A program made the translations under genes and the position numbers. This document shows positions 1 to 8,827 of a DNA stretch of 64,000 bases, one piece after another. Each line of letters starts with the position of its first letter. Position 1 is the first letter of the stretch. Source of the stretch: Martinezella lusitana (GTDB lineage Bacteria > Pseudomonadota > Alphaproteobacteria > Rhizobiales > Rhizobiaceae). The DNA is taken from contig NZ_FMAF01000003.1 in NCBI RefSeq assembly GCF_900094565.1, forward strand, positions 553,948 through 617,947. The letters are read 5' to 3'. The notes below the pieces were generated by a model. That model ran no database searches. It worked only from the letters and a program-made list of their open reading frames with translations, and was not told the DNA's origin.

Positions 1-44
1 ATCGCATTCCTTTACCGAAACAGCGCTCTTGTCCGAGTATCGGA

Positions 45-500
45 TCACTCAGTTTCCGGCGGGATGACGCCCTTGGTCAAGGTGAAACAACCATAGAAGC
101 GGCGTTCGCCGGTCTGAACAACGCAATAGGCATTCTTTGCACGCTCGTAGAAAGCGAAGCGCTCGACAGGCGACAACGGCCAATGCTTGCCTTCGGCCTT
201 GTCGATCGCCGCCTGCACCTCGTGCTGGACCTGCGGCACCTCGTCGGGTGCGCCGACCACTTCCATGCGCGTCGCCGCATCATCGATGAACGTATCGAGC
301 GGCATCAGGGACAGCAGCGCGGCAACCGCGTCGGCGGCCGAGACGTTGTCGATGCGCAGGAGATGGCCCAAAGTCGTCTGCTGAGCGATGGCTTCGGCGG
401 GAAAATTGGTGTCGACAACGACCAGCATGTCCCCGTGCCCCATCGACTTCAACGCATACAGCACGTCCGCATTCAACAGCGGCGAAATTCCCTTCAGCAT
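45..500 (-). CDS. fucU: RbsD/FucU family sugar mutarotase (L-fucose mutarotase-like)
   Basis: The protein has 151 residues, the usual size for the RbsD/FucU family, which interconverts the alpha and beta anomers of a sugar (fucose, ribose or related) in the cytoplasm. The start MLKGISPLLNADVLYALKSMGHGD is the family signature: an N-terminal helix followed by the GHGD segment carrying the catalytic His. The C-terminal part, with Phe-Tyr-Glu-Arg and a Tyr-Gly-Cys-Phe stretch, also fits FucU better than RbsD. No sugar transporter is visible on this side of the gene because the window begins 44 bases downstream of the stop. Family assignment is confident; the actual sugar is inferred. Confidence 0.85.
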   Translation of the reverse strand: MLKGISPLLNADVLYALKSMGHGDMLVVVDTNFPAEAIAQQTTLGHLLRIDNVSAADAVAALLSLMPLDTFIDDAATRMEVVGAPDEVPQVQHEVQAAIDKAEGKHWPLSPVERFAFYERAKNAYCVVQTGERRFYGCFTLTKGVIPPETE

Positions 501-726
501 GATCGAGCATCCTTTGATTGCCAGTGGCGGCTCTCCCGCGGCCGCCTCGTTCTCCGGGGCAAAGAAGTAACTACGGCGTTCCTATCTGTCCATAGGCACC
601 GGGAACGTTTTCGGAAGGAAATCAGGCTATGAATACGCTCATCTCAGCACGGCTTATTTCGGCCGTTATTGACCCGATACGTTCACCGGCATTAACTGAG
701 GTCCGGTCAGTAGCTGAGAGGCACAG
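501..726. other. Divergent intergenic region between fucU and the response regulator
   Basis: These 226 bases separate two divergently transcribed genes and must hold both promoters. I see no clear inverted repeat, riboswitch-like structure or small ORF that I would defend. The response regulator begins with GTG. Confidence 0.4.
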
Positions 727-1386
727 GTGCGAATTCTTCTGGTGGAAGACGACGATACGATCGGCAGCGCGGTTCGCGATCATATCGCGGCAGGTCCCCA
801 TGCCGTCGACTGGGTTAAAAACCTGGCCGATGCCGAAGAGGTCACCAACGCCGTGCAATACGGCCTCATCCTGCTCGACCTGCAACTTCCGGATGGCAGC
901 GGCGTCGATTTTCTGAAAAGACTGCGCCGCAGACCGGATGAAACCCCGGTCATGATCCTCACCGCCCGCGACCAGATCTCCGATCGCATCGAAGGCCTGA
1001 ACAGCGGCGCGGACGACTATCTCGTCAAGCCGTTCAATCTGGGCGAACTCACCGCCCGCATCCTGGCGGTCGCCCGCCGTTATACCGGCAGTCCACAACC
1101 GACCATTCGGTTCGCCGATCTCGAAATCGATCAGCCGCAGCGGCGCGTCCGGCTTGACGGCAGGGACATCGTTCTCACCGGACGCGAATGGGCCGTGCTC
1201 GATCTGCTTGTGGCACGACCGGGCGCCATCGTGTCGAAAGACAAGATAGAGGAAGCGCTTTACGCCTTCGGCTCCGAGATCGAGAGCAATACGGTGGAAG
1301 TCTATGTCAGCCGTCTGCGCAAGAAGATCGGCAGGGACCGCATTCGGACGGCCCGCGGCGTCGGCTATTGCCTGGGCGACCGATGA
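727..1386 (+). CDS. OmpR/PhoB-family response regulator
   Basis: This 219-residue protein has a receiver domain (about 1-115) and a winged-helix DNA-binding domain (about 125-217). Visible receiver residues are the acidic pocket at 7-10, phosphoacceptor Asp51 in LLDLQLPDG, Thr in ILTARD and Lys101 in LVKPF. The C-terminal part has the typical end VYVSRLRKKIG followed by TARGVGY. The start is GTG at 727, which gives the standard MRILLVEDD opening. The stop overlaps the start of the next gene, a histidine kinase, by four bases, so the two are translationally coupled partners. It resembles the QseB/TctD/PmrA-like branch; the stimulus and targets cannot be read from the sequence. Confidence 0.93.
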   Translation: MRILLVEDDDTIGSAVRDHIAAGPHAVDWVKNLADAEEVTNAVQYGLILLDLQLPDGSGVDFLKRLRRRPDETPVMILTARDQISDRIEGLNSGADDYLVKPFNLGELTARILAVARRYTGSPQPTIRFADLEIDQPQRRVRLDGRDIVLTGREWAVLDLLVARPGAIVSKDKIEEALYAFGSEIESNTVEVYVSRLRKKIGRDRIRTARGVGYCLGDR

Positions 1387-2735
1387 CTGAGCGCACGGGG
1401 CCTAGCCGCGCCAGCATCACCAGGCGTCTCATCGCCGCGCTCACCGGCACGGTCGTGGTCTTCTGGCTGATTGCGGTCGGCATCGGCGTCTATGTGGTCA
1501 ACAAGGAACTCTCGGAGACCTTTGACGGGGCGTTGCAGGAAACCGCCGAGCGGCTGATGCCGCTGGTACTCGACGATCTTGCCAATCGCGATCCCTCTAG
1601 CGATCCGCAAAGCCTCAAGGAACTCAACAAGGGGCTGAACCGCGAATATCTGACCTATCAGGTACTCGACGGAAACGGCAAGGTCATCCTCCATTCGCAC
1701 GACGCGCCGGCCACGGTCTACGACGTGCCGTTGAAGATCGGTTTCCACAATACGCCGCGATATCGCATCTACACGGAATCATCCCAGGACGGCTCGGTCT
1801 TCCTGCATGTCGCCGATGCCTTCAAGAATCGCCGGGAAGCCTCGCGGGAAAGCGGCGTCGCGCTGCTCTGGCCTTTGCTGGCCCTCATCCCCGCCAGCAT
1901 CATTGCCATCGGCTTCGTCGTCGGCCGCTCCCTGCGGCCGATCGACCGGTTGAGATCGCAGATCGCCACCAAGGACAGCGGCAATATGGCGCCGTTGGAT
2001 AGCGACGTGCTGCCGCGCGAACTCCAGCCGATCGCCCGCTCCGTCAATCTGCTGCTCGATCGTCTGCGGCTCGCCCTCGAGGCCGAGCGCGAATTCACCG
2101 CCAACAGCGCCCATGAACTGCGCACGCCGATCGCGGGCGCTCTCGCGCAGACCCAACGCCTGCTCGCCGAACTGCCGCAAGGCCAGTTGACGGAACGCGC
2201 CAGCCGCATCGAGACCTCGCTGTCCAACCTCGCCCGGCTGGCGGAAAAGCTGCTCCAGCTCTCCCGCGCTCAGGCCGGTATCGGCGCGGGCGACAAGCCC
2301 GCCGATCTGATTGCGGTCATCGAAAGCGTTATCGGCGACTACGACCGCGACACCGGCACCGCCGGCCGCGTCCTATTGGAGACCGGAGCCAAGGAAAAAC
2401 TGATCCGAAACGTCGATATCGATGCCTTCGCCATCGTCATGCGCAATCTGATCGAAAACGCGTTGATCCACGGCCCGGTCGACGACGAAGTAACCATCAG
2501 CGTCGACGGTGGCACGGTCCGCGTCGTCAACGCTGGCGATGTGCTTTCGCAGGAAGAGCTGGCCGGCCTGAAGAAACGCTTCTGGCGCGGCAAGACGAAG
2601 GCCACCGGTTCGGGCCTCGGGCTTTCCATTGTCGAACGCATCGTCGAGCAGATCGGCGGACGCATCGAACTGCTGTCGCCCGCCACGGGCAGAGCTGATG
2701 GTTTCGAGGCCAGGATCACGCTGCCTGCCGGCTGA
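1383..2735 (+). CDS. Sensor histidine kinase
   Basis: This membrane kinase of 450 residues is the partner of the preceding regulator (ATGA overlap at 1383). TM1 lies at about residues 15-40 and TM2 at about 158-182, enclosing a periplasmic sensor of about 115 residues, followed by a linker. The H-box reads SAHELRTPIAG with phosphoacceptor His244. The N-box is RNLIENALIHG and the G-box is GSGLGLSIVERI. An upstream in-frame extension exists (from 1188), but it lies inside the regulator gene and reads as an Arg-rich shadow, so ATG 1383 is preferred. The ligand is unknown. The ROK/cutC pair begins 87 bases downstream and may or may not be co-transcribed. Confidence 0.93.
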   Translation: MTERTGPSRASITRRLIAALTGTVVVFWLIAVGIGVYVVNKELSETFDGALQETAERLMPLVLDDLANRDPSSDPQSLKELNKGLNREYLTYQVLDGNGKVILHSHDAPATVYDVPLKIGFHNTPRYRIYTESSQDGSVFLHVADAFKNRREASRESGVALLWPLLALIPASIIAIGFVVGRSLRPIDRLRSQIATKDSGNMAPLDSDVLPRELQPIARSVNLLLDRLRLALEAEREFTANSAHELRTPIAGALAQTQRLLAELPQGQLTERASRIETSLSNLARLAEKLLQLSRAQAGIGAGDKPADLIAVIESVIGDYDRDTGTAGRVLLETGAKEKLIRNVDIDAFAIVMRNLIENALIHGPVDDEVTISVDGGTVRVVNAGDVLSQEELAGLKKRFWRGKTKATGSGLGLSIVERIVEQIGGRIELLSPATGRADGFEARITLPAG

Positions 2736-2822
2736 CCGCTTCGCAGCCCGGCACGGATTGATCTTGCAAACACCGGCAAAGGGTGCGAGCAAGTGCCGCA
2801 TGTTTCCTGCAGGTCGGTATTC

Positions 2823-3749
2823 ATGATCGTTTCCTTCGACATCGGCGGTAGCGCCATCAAAGGCGGCATTGCCCGCTCCATGACGGATATTATGCCGCTG
2901 GCGCGGCGCCCCACTCCCAAGCACGACTTCGCCGAATTCGTGGGTGTTCTGCGCGCCGTCATCGCCGAAGCAGGCGAGAAGCCGGATTGCCTCTCCTTTT
3001 CCATTGCCGGCGTGGTGGACCCCGATACCCAGGCACTCACCTGCGCCAACATTCCCTGCATCCATGGTCGACGCCTGGCAGCAGACCTGGAGGCCGAACT
3101 AGGCCATCCCGTCCTGATCGCCAACGATGCCGATTGCTTCGCCATGGCGGAAGCCATGTCGGGCGCCGGCCGCGGTCATCGCATCGTGTTCGGCGCCATT
3201 CTCGGCACCGGCGTCGGCGGTGGTCTGGTGGCCGACGGCCGTCTCGTCAACGCTGCCGGCGGCTTTGCCGGCGAATGGGGCCACGGACCCATCATCGCGT
3301 CCCATGCCGGCGATCCGCAGGTCGCCATCCCGGCCTATCCCTGCGGCTGCGGCCAGAAGGGCTGTGTCGATACCGTCGGCGGCGCCCGCGGCATCGAACG
3401 CCTGCACAAGACGCTGCACGGGCTGGAATTGACCAGTGAAGAAATCATCGACCATTGGCTGAAGGACGACGTGCAGGCACGGCGCACGATCGACGTCATG
3501 ATCGACCTGGTCGCCTCGCCGCTCGCGCTGACGGTCAACATAACAGGCGCGACCGTCGTTCCGGTCGGCGGCGGTCTCTCCAATGTCGAACCGCTGCTGG
3601 CGCGGCTGGACGAGGCGGTGCGCGCCCGAATCCTGCGCAAGTTCGGTCGCCCACTGGTGGTGCCCAGCCAATGCAAGCTCGAGCCCGGGCTCATCGGCGC
3701 TGCCCTGCTGGGGCTGCAATATGCCGGAGAGCGCGACCATGCTGCTTGA
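2823..3749 (+). CDS. ROK-family sugar kinase
   Basis: The protein has 308 residues. It starts with the ATP-binding phosphate-1 motif MIVSFDIGGSAIKGG and carries the ROK zinc motif CGCGQKGCVDT near residue 180, following the GEWGH segment that belongs to the sugar site. ROK members phosphorylate glucose, N-acetylmannosamine, fructose or similar sugars in the cytoplasm. There is no N-terminal helix-turn-helix, so it is an enzyme rather than a ROK repressor. ATG 2823 is chosen because the kinase fold begins there. Its 3' end overlaps cutC by 11 bases. The specific sugar is not determined. Confidence 0.9.
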   Translation: MIVSFDIGGSAIKGGIARSMTDIMPLARRPTPKHDFAEFVGVLRAVIAEAGEKPDCLSFSIAGVVDPDTQALTCANIPCIHGRRLAADLEAELGHPVLIANDADCFAMAEAMSGAGRGHRIVFGAILGTGVGGGLVADGRLVNAAGGFAGEWGHGPIIASHAGDPQVAIPAYPCGCGQKGCVDTVGGARGIERLHKTLHGLELTSEEIIDHWLKDDVQARRTIDVMIDLVASPLALTVNITGATVVPVGGGLSNVEPLLARLDEAVRARILRKFGRPLVVPSQCKLEPGLIGAALLGLQYAGERDHAA

Positions 3750-4449
3750 GGTCTGCGTCGAGGACATTGCCGGCCTCATGGCAGCCGTCGAGGGGGGCGG
3801 CGATCGCATCGAGCTTTGCAGCGCACTCGCCGTCGGCGGCTTGACGCCGAGCGCCGGCCTTATGGCAGCCGCGGCCAGCATGCCCGTTCCCGCCTATGCC
3901 ATCATCCGCCCGCGCGCCGGCAGCTTCGTCTATTCGGCCGACGAACTCGCCATCATGAAGCGCGATATCGATGCGGCCCGGCATACGGGCCTCGCGGGCG
4001 TCGTGCTCGGCGCATCGCTGCCGGATGGACGGCTGGATTTCGATGCGCTGGCGGCGCTCGCCGCCCATGCCGAAGGTCTCGGCACGACGCTGCATCGCGC
4101 GTTCGATCTGGTCCCCGATATAGGGGAGGCCGTGGAAGTGGCCGTTTCCCTCGGCTTCGAACGCATCCTCACATCGGGTGGCGCAAAGACTGCCGCAGAA
4201 GGGGTCGCCGCTCTCGAGCAGGCGATCACTATTGCCGCCGGCCGCATCTCCATCATGCCCGGCTCGGGCGTCAACATCGCGACGATCGGTCAATTGTGGC
4301 CACGATTGCCGATCAGCGAAGTGCACTCCTCCTGCGCCGTCACCACGGCCGAGACGGACGAACGCCTGCTCACCCTCGGATTCTCGGCGGTATCCGCACG
4401 CCACACCGATGCGGCGACCGTCAGGGCGCTCAAGGCCTACTTCGCCTGA
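3739..4449 (+). CDS. cutC: CutC family protein (copper homeostasis / TIM-barrel)
   Basis: This 236-residue protein opens with MLLEVCVEDIAGLMAAVEGG and GGDRIELCSALAVGGLTPS, which are the CutC signatures. Further conserved pieces are RPRAGSFVYS and LGFERILTSGG. The family forms a TIM barrel and was linked genetically to copper tolerance in E. coli, but its biochemical activity is not settled. The start lies inside the end of the ROK kinase gene, so expression is coupled. ROK-cutC pairing suggests a sugar-related rather than a metal role here, but that is inference. Confidence 0.88.
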   Translation: MLLEVCVEDIAGLMAAVEGGGDRIELCSALAVGGLTPSAGLMAAAASMPVPAYAIIRPRAGSFVYSADELAIMKRDIDAARHTGLAGVVLGASLPDGRLDFDALAALAAHAEGLGTTLHRAFDLVPDIGEAVEVAVSLGFERILTSGGAKTAAEGVAALEQAITIAAGRISIMPGSGVNIATIGQLWPRLPISEVHSSCAVTTAETDERLLTLGFSAVSARHTDAATVRALKAYFA

Positions 4450-4588
4450 GCAACGTCATGAATTGACAAAGAAACATTAGAATGATCAATCGTTCATAAA
4501 CGCATATGCTGTAGCGATGGACGGGCTGCGCAACAGACAGTTATTGCAGCAAGGCAGATTTCCTCGGGAGTAGCTGTAGATCTGAATC

Positions 4589-5488
4589 ATGTCGGTGGCG
4601 CCACCTAGCAAGAAAAGCATGGCTGTCTTCTGGATTGCGGCGATCATTATCGGCTCGATCATCTTGGCGACTGCGTTGCTTGCCAACGACATGCGTAACC
4701 TGCGGGCGCTGGACAGCCGCTATCACCTGAACCTGTTTTCCCGACCGGCACAACAGGCCGGAATGTCACCGGCAAAAGCCGCCAGGGTCAAGACTCCGCC
4801 GCCTGCCGGAGCTGCCTCGAACAATACGGTTGGAAATGCCGCGACTGTCGTAGCTGGCACAGCGGCACATGCCCCCGCGACACCGGCCAAGGCGGCGGCG
4901 GCCAAACCGCCACATACCAAGACATCCCACTTGTTTGACGCCCCCGTCGACGCTCTGCTGAGCGCCTTCGTACGAAACTGGCGGATATCGGGCCAGACGC
5001 TCTGCGCCGATCTGGCAAAATTCGGCCTGCCCGTGGGTGAATGGCGGCAAAGTGAATTGGGCACCGGCACATCCGAATGCAGCTATGCCGTCCAGAAGGG
5101 CGCCTATGGCAACGCGAACGCGGCATCTTTCTTCATCATCGCCCGCGGCAAGCCGACCGGCGAACTCGACACTATCCGCATCAAAGTGATCATGCCCGAT
5201 AATCCCGATGGCAAGGCCATCGGTGGCACCTTCGTCGATGCCGTCGTGCTGCTGCTGAACGAGACACACTGGCTGGACTTTCAGACGGCGCTGGATGCGA
5301 TCGGCAAACTGCAGGACGTGACGCTGCAAGCCTTCGGCGCCAAGCTCAGCTTCTTCAAGGAATTCCGGGGCAACAACAGTTTCAATCTTCAGCTGGAATT
5401 GCGCAGAACCGCGCCCGAGCAGATCCGGACGGCCATCGTCTTCGATAAGACGCGCTGGACGCTGCCCTCCCCCTTATCGATCAACTAG
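4589..5488 (+). CDS. Membrane-anchored protein of unknown function (possibly DUF6030-like)
   Basis: The protein has 299 residues. It has one N-terminal membrane segment (about residues 11-31), then a Pro/Ala/Lys-rich linker (about 50-110) and a folded domain of about 180 residues containing several Trp and Cys residues (RISGQTLC, GTSECSYAV). The topology suggests an anchored periplasmic domain. I recall similar rhizobial proteins being grouped as DUF6030, but I cannot confirm this. It stands alone between cutC and the MFS gene, and its stop codon abuts a rhizobial intergenic repeat. No function is proposed. Confidence 0.7.
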   Translation: MSVAPPSKKSMAVFWIAAIIIGSIILATALLANDMRNLRALDSRYHLNLFSRPAQQAGMSPAKAARVKTPPPAGAASNNTVGNAATVVAGTAAHAPATPAKAAAAKPPHTKTSHLFDAPVDALLSAFVRNWRISGQTLCADLAKFGLPVGEWRQSELGTGTSECSYAVQKGAYGNANAASFFIIARGKPTGELDTIRIKVIMPDNPDGKAIGGTFVDAVVLLLNETHWLDFQTALDAIGKLQDVTLQAFGAKLSFFKEFRGNNSFNLQLELRRTAPEQIRTAIVFDKTRWTLPSPLSIN

Positions 5489-5588
5489 AGCAATTCGAGG
5501 AAAAGTGCGTAGCGGTTTTCCGTCCGGAATTGCGCAAAAACAATAGCATAGAGCGGCTAGGCGGTTCTGTGAAACGTGTTACCGCTCC
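5487..5588 (+). repeat. Composite rhizobial intergenic palindromic repeat, copy 1 (long form)
   Basis: This stretch of about 100 bases has two parts. The first contains GAGGAAAAGTGCGTAGCGG and TTTTCCGTCCGGAATTGCGC and folds on itself. The second runs from CAATAGCATAGAGCGG to ACCGCTCC. The whole unit recurs in reverse orientation at 51762-51860, and the first half alone recurs at 21652-21703. It begins directly on the stop codon of the upstream gene, typical of such elements, which probably act in the 3' ends of mRNAs. Confidence 0.75.
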
Positions 5589-5810
5589 AGGCGATCGCGC
5601 ATATACCGGATGACGATCGAGCCTTCGGTCTATCCGGTTTTTGTTGCGCCGCGCCATGGATGGTGGTCATATGAGGACGATTCCGAAGGTCGGCGGATCA
5701 CCGGCCGCAAGCAACATGATTCCCAAGAGCACGAAGCGGTTTCCGAAGGGAATCATGCCTATCATAAACACTCCGGATCCCCCTCCGGCGGTGGAAAGCT
5801 AATACATCCG

Positions 5811-7262
5811 ATGGATTCGACGGACCCCAATCCGCAGGGCCAGACTTTCGCGGTCGAACGCAACCCTCGCCTCCGCTACATCATACCCGCCGTGGTTGCT
5901 GTCGCCTTCCTGATGGAACAGCTCGATTCGACCATTCTCATCACCGCCGTTCCGGATATCGCCAAAAGCCTCGGCACCACTCCGGTGCGCATGAACCTCG
6001 CGGTGACAACCTATATCCTGACGCTTGCCATGTTCATCCCGGTGAGCGGCTGGTTCGCGGATCGCTTCGGTGCCCGTCGCATCTTTGCCCTGTCCCTCTT
6101 CATCTTCACCGCCGGCTCGATCCTGTGCGGCGTGGCAACGAGCCTGCCCATGCTGATCGCCATGCGCGCGCTTCAAGGTTTTGGCGGCGCGATGATGACG
6201 CCGGTCGGACGGCTCATCCTCATCCGCAGCTTTCCGCGCAGCCAGCTTGTGACCGCGATGACATATATGACCCTGCCTGCCGTCATCGGCCCGGTGATCG
6301 GTCCGGTGCTCGGCGGCTTCCTGACGACCTATCTTTCCTGGCGCTGGATATTCTGGGTGAACCTGCCCTTCGGCCTGATCGGCATATTTATGGCGCTGCG
6401 CTATGTCGAGGACACCACACGCGACAAGTCGATCAAGTTCGACTTTCCCGGCTTCATCATGGTCGGTGTCGGCTGCGTGCTGCTGCAATACGGTATCGAA
6501 AATATCGGCCGTCCCACAATTCCGCTCTGGGCCATCCTCCTCGTTCTTGCCGCCGCCGGTCTCCTGCTCGTCGGCTTCATCCGCTATGCGAGGACGGCTG
6601 TATCGCCGGCTGTGGATCTCACGTTGTTCAAGCTGCGCACGTTCCGCGTCGGCACGCTTGCCGGCGGCATCTGTCGCGTCGGGCTGAACGGCGTTCCCTT
6701 CCTGTTGCCGCTGATGCTGCAGGTCGGCTTCGGCCTGAGCCCGATCGTGTCGGGCACGCTGACCTTCGTCAGTGCGCTTAGTGCGCTCGTCGTGCGGCCC
6801 GTTTCGGTGAAACTATTGAAGCTCTATGGCTTCGACCGCATCCTGACATGGAGCGCCGTTTTAGGCGCAGCCGTCGTTGCCGGTTTCGCCCTGATCACGC
6901 CCGAGACGCCGCACTGGTTCATCATTGTCTATGTCTTCATCTTCGGGCTGGCGCGCGCGGCGCAATTCATGACCTCCAACACGCTGTCATATTCCGATAC
7001 GCCGGCAGCCCAGCTTAGCCGCGCGACCAGCCTCGGCGGCGTCCTGCAGCAATTGAGCGTCAGTTTCGGTATTTCCGTTGCCGCCATGCTGCTCGGTCTG
7101 GTCACGCTGGATGGGTCTGAGCTGACGCCGGAGAAATTCCATCTGGTTTTCCTGCTGATGGCCGTGATCCCGCTGCTCGGCATACCCGGCTTCCTCAAGC
7201 TGCAGCCGGAAGATGGTGTGCAGGTGAGCGGCCATCACCGCCGACCTGAAAAGTCATCATAG
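5811..7262 (+). CDS. MFS drug exporter, DHA2 (14-TM) family
   Basis: This integral membrane protein of 483 residues has about 14 predicted helices. It carries the MFS loop motif [13 protein letters not shown] after TM2 and the DHA2-type opening LMEQLDSTILITAVPDIA. Motif C-like Gly/Pro-rich sequence VIGPVIGPVLGG lies in TM5. Such proteins export drugs or other small hydrophobic molecules using the proton gradient. A longer reading frame runs upstream to 5610, but ATG 5811 gives the normal N-terminus. No periplasmic adaptor is adjacent, so it probably works alone. Its 3' end lies only 14 bases from the convergent spoVR gene. Confidence 0.9.
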   Translation: MDSTDPNPQGQTFAVERNPRLRYIIPAVVAVAFLMEQLDSTILITAVPDIAKSLGTTPVRMNLAVTTYILTLAMFIPVSGWFADRFGARRIFALSLFIFTAGSILCGVATSLPMLIAMRALQGFGGAMMTPVGRLILIRSFPRSQLVTAMTYMTLPAVIGPVIGPVLGGFLTTYLSWRWIFWVNLPFGLIGIFMALRYVEDTTRDKSIKFDFPGFIMVGVGCVLLQYGIENIGRPTIPLWAILLVLAAAGLLLVGFIRYARTAVSPAVDLTLFKLRTFRVGTLAGGICRVGLNGVPFLLPLMLQVGFGLSPIVSGTLTFVSALSALVVRPVSVKLLKLYGFDRILTWSAVLGAAVVAGFALITPETPHWFIIVYVFIFGLARAAQFMTSNTLSYSDTPAAQLSRATSLGGVLQQLSVSFGISVAAMLLGLVTLDGSELTPEKFHLVFLLMAVIPLLGIPGFLKLQPEDGVQVSGHHRRPEKSS

Positions 7263-7276
7263 AAGGTCTGCAGCTC

Positions 7277-8827
7277 TCACGCCGCGAGCACGGAAGAGCG
7301 CGGATGCACGAGGTGGTCGCGAAGCACCGTCCCGGCGCCATCGACTTCTTGCATCACCACATCATAACTCCACAGGTCGGCAAGATGCTGGAGTACCCGC
7401 TTGGCATCCATATCGTCAAGCAGCGCGCCGTTCAGCACCGTGTGCCGGACGATCAACCGCCTGTCGCCGGCGAGATCGACATCGACGATCTCGATATGTG
7501 GATCGATCCAGCCGACGTCATATTGCCGCGCCAGTTCCCGGCGGATGCGCCGGTAGCCGCGCTCGTCATGGATCGCCGCCACCCTCAAACCCTCTTCCTC
7601 TTCGGGATCGTCGGTCAGGTGGAACATCCGCATCTTCCGCATCAGATGCGGGCTGAGGAATTGCGAGACGAAGCTCTCGTCACGATAATTGGCCCAGAGG
7701 TCGCGCAGCACTGCCATGGCATCGCCGGTGCCGGCGATTTCCGGGAACCACTGCCTGTCCTCCTCCTTCGGCTTCGTCACGATGCGCTCGAGGTCCTGCA
7801 TCATGGCAAAACCGATCGCATAGGGGTTGAGGCCGGAATAGCGCTGATCGTTGAAGCTCGGCTGGAAAACCACGTTGGTATGGGATTTCAGGAATTCCAG
7901 GAAATCGCCGTCGCTGATACCGCCAAGCTCATGCAGCCGGGTCATGATGCGATAGTGCACATAGGTCGCGGTGCCCTCGTTCATCACCTTGGTCTGGCTC
8001 TGCGGGTAGAAATACTGGGCGACGTGGCGCACGATGCGGATGATCTCGCGCTGCCAAGGCTTCAGCCGCGGCGCCATTTTCTCCAGGAAGTAAAGAATGT
8101 TCTCCTGCGGCAGGCCCGCAAGCGAGCGCCGCCGCTCCAGATCGAGGTCGGGCATCTTCTTGCCTGGCCCGACCGGAATCGTGCGCCAGAGATCGTTGAA
8201 GATCCGCTCGTCATATTCGCGGCGTTCGCGCTCGCGCTTTTCCTCGTCGCGCAGGTCGGGCGTCTTCCTGCCGGCATAGCGATGGACGCCATGCGACATC
8301 AGCGCATGCGCGGCATCAAGCGTCCGCTCGACGGCGGCATGACCATAACGCTCCTCGCAACGCGCGACATAGCCCTTGGCGAAATTGAGGTAGTCGAGAA
8401 TGCCCTCGGCGTCCGTCCAAAGCTTGAACAGGTAGTTGTTCTTGAAGAAGTGGTTGTGGCCGAAGGCGGCATGCGCAATGACCAGCGCCTGCATCGTCGC
8501 CGTATTCTCCTCCATCAGGTAGGAGATGCAGGGCGAGCTGTTGATGACGATCTCATAGGCGAGCCCGCGAAGACCCTTGCGATAGAAGGCCTCGTGATGG
8601 GCGAAATGCTTGCCGAAGGACCAGTGCTTGTAGAACAGCGGCATGCCGATCGAGGAATAGACGTCGAGCATCTGCTCGGCGGTGATGATCTCGATCTGGT
8701 TGGGGTAAACGTCGAGACCAAGTTCCTTGACGGCAATCTTCTCGCAGGCATCGTGGATTCGCTGAATGGTGGCGAAATCCCAGTCCGCACCTTCAAAAAG
8801 CCGTTCCATCGATGCTTTCGCCATCAC
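7277..8827 (-). CDS. SpoVR family protein
   Basis: This protein of 516 residues belongs to the SpoVR/YcgB family. Conserved stretches are HWSFGKHFAHHEAFYRKG, the INSSPCISYLMEENT segment, GHNHFFKNNY and NEGTATYVHYRIM. The name comes from Bacillus spore cortex formation, but non-sporulating bacteria carry it with prkA and yeaH as a stationary-phase/stress module. Its start overlaps the stop of the yeaH-like gene upstream by four bases, so it is the last gene of a three-gene operon. Molecular activity is unknown for the family. Confidence 0.93.
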   Translation of the reverse strand: MMAKASMERLFEGADWDFATIQRIHDACEKIAVKELGLDVYPNQIEIITAEQMLDVYSSIGMPLFYKHWSFGKHFAHHEAFYRKGLRGLAYEIVINSSPCISYLMEENTATMQALVIAHAAFGHNHFFKNNYLFKLWTDAEGILDYLNFAKGYVARCEERYGHAAVERTLDAAHALMSHGVHRYAGRKTPDLRDEEKRERERREYDERIFNDLWRTIPVGPGKKMPDLDLERRRSLAGLPQENILYFLEKMAPRLKPWQREIIRIVRHVAQYFYPQSQTKVMNEGTATYVHYRIMTRLHELGGISDGDFLEFLKSHTNVVFQPSFNDQRYSGLNPYAIGFAMMQDLERIVTKPKEEDRQWFPEIAGTGDAMAVLRDLWANYRDESFVSQFLSPHLMRKMRMFHLTDDPEEEEGLRVAAIHDERGYRRIRRELARQYDVGWIDPHIEIVDVDLAGDRRLIVRHTVLNGALLDDMDAKRVLQHLADLWSYDVVMQEVDGAGTVLRDHLVHPRSSVLAA

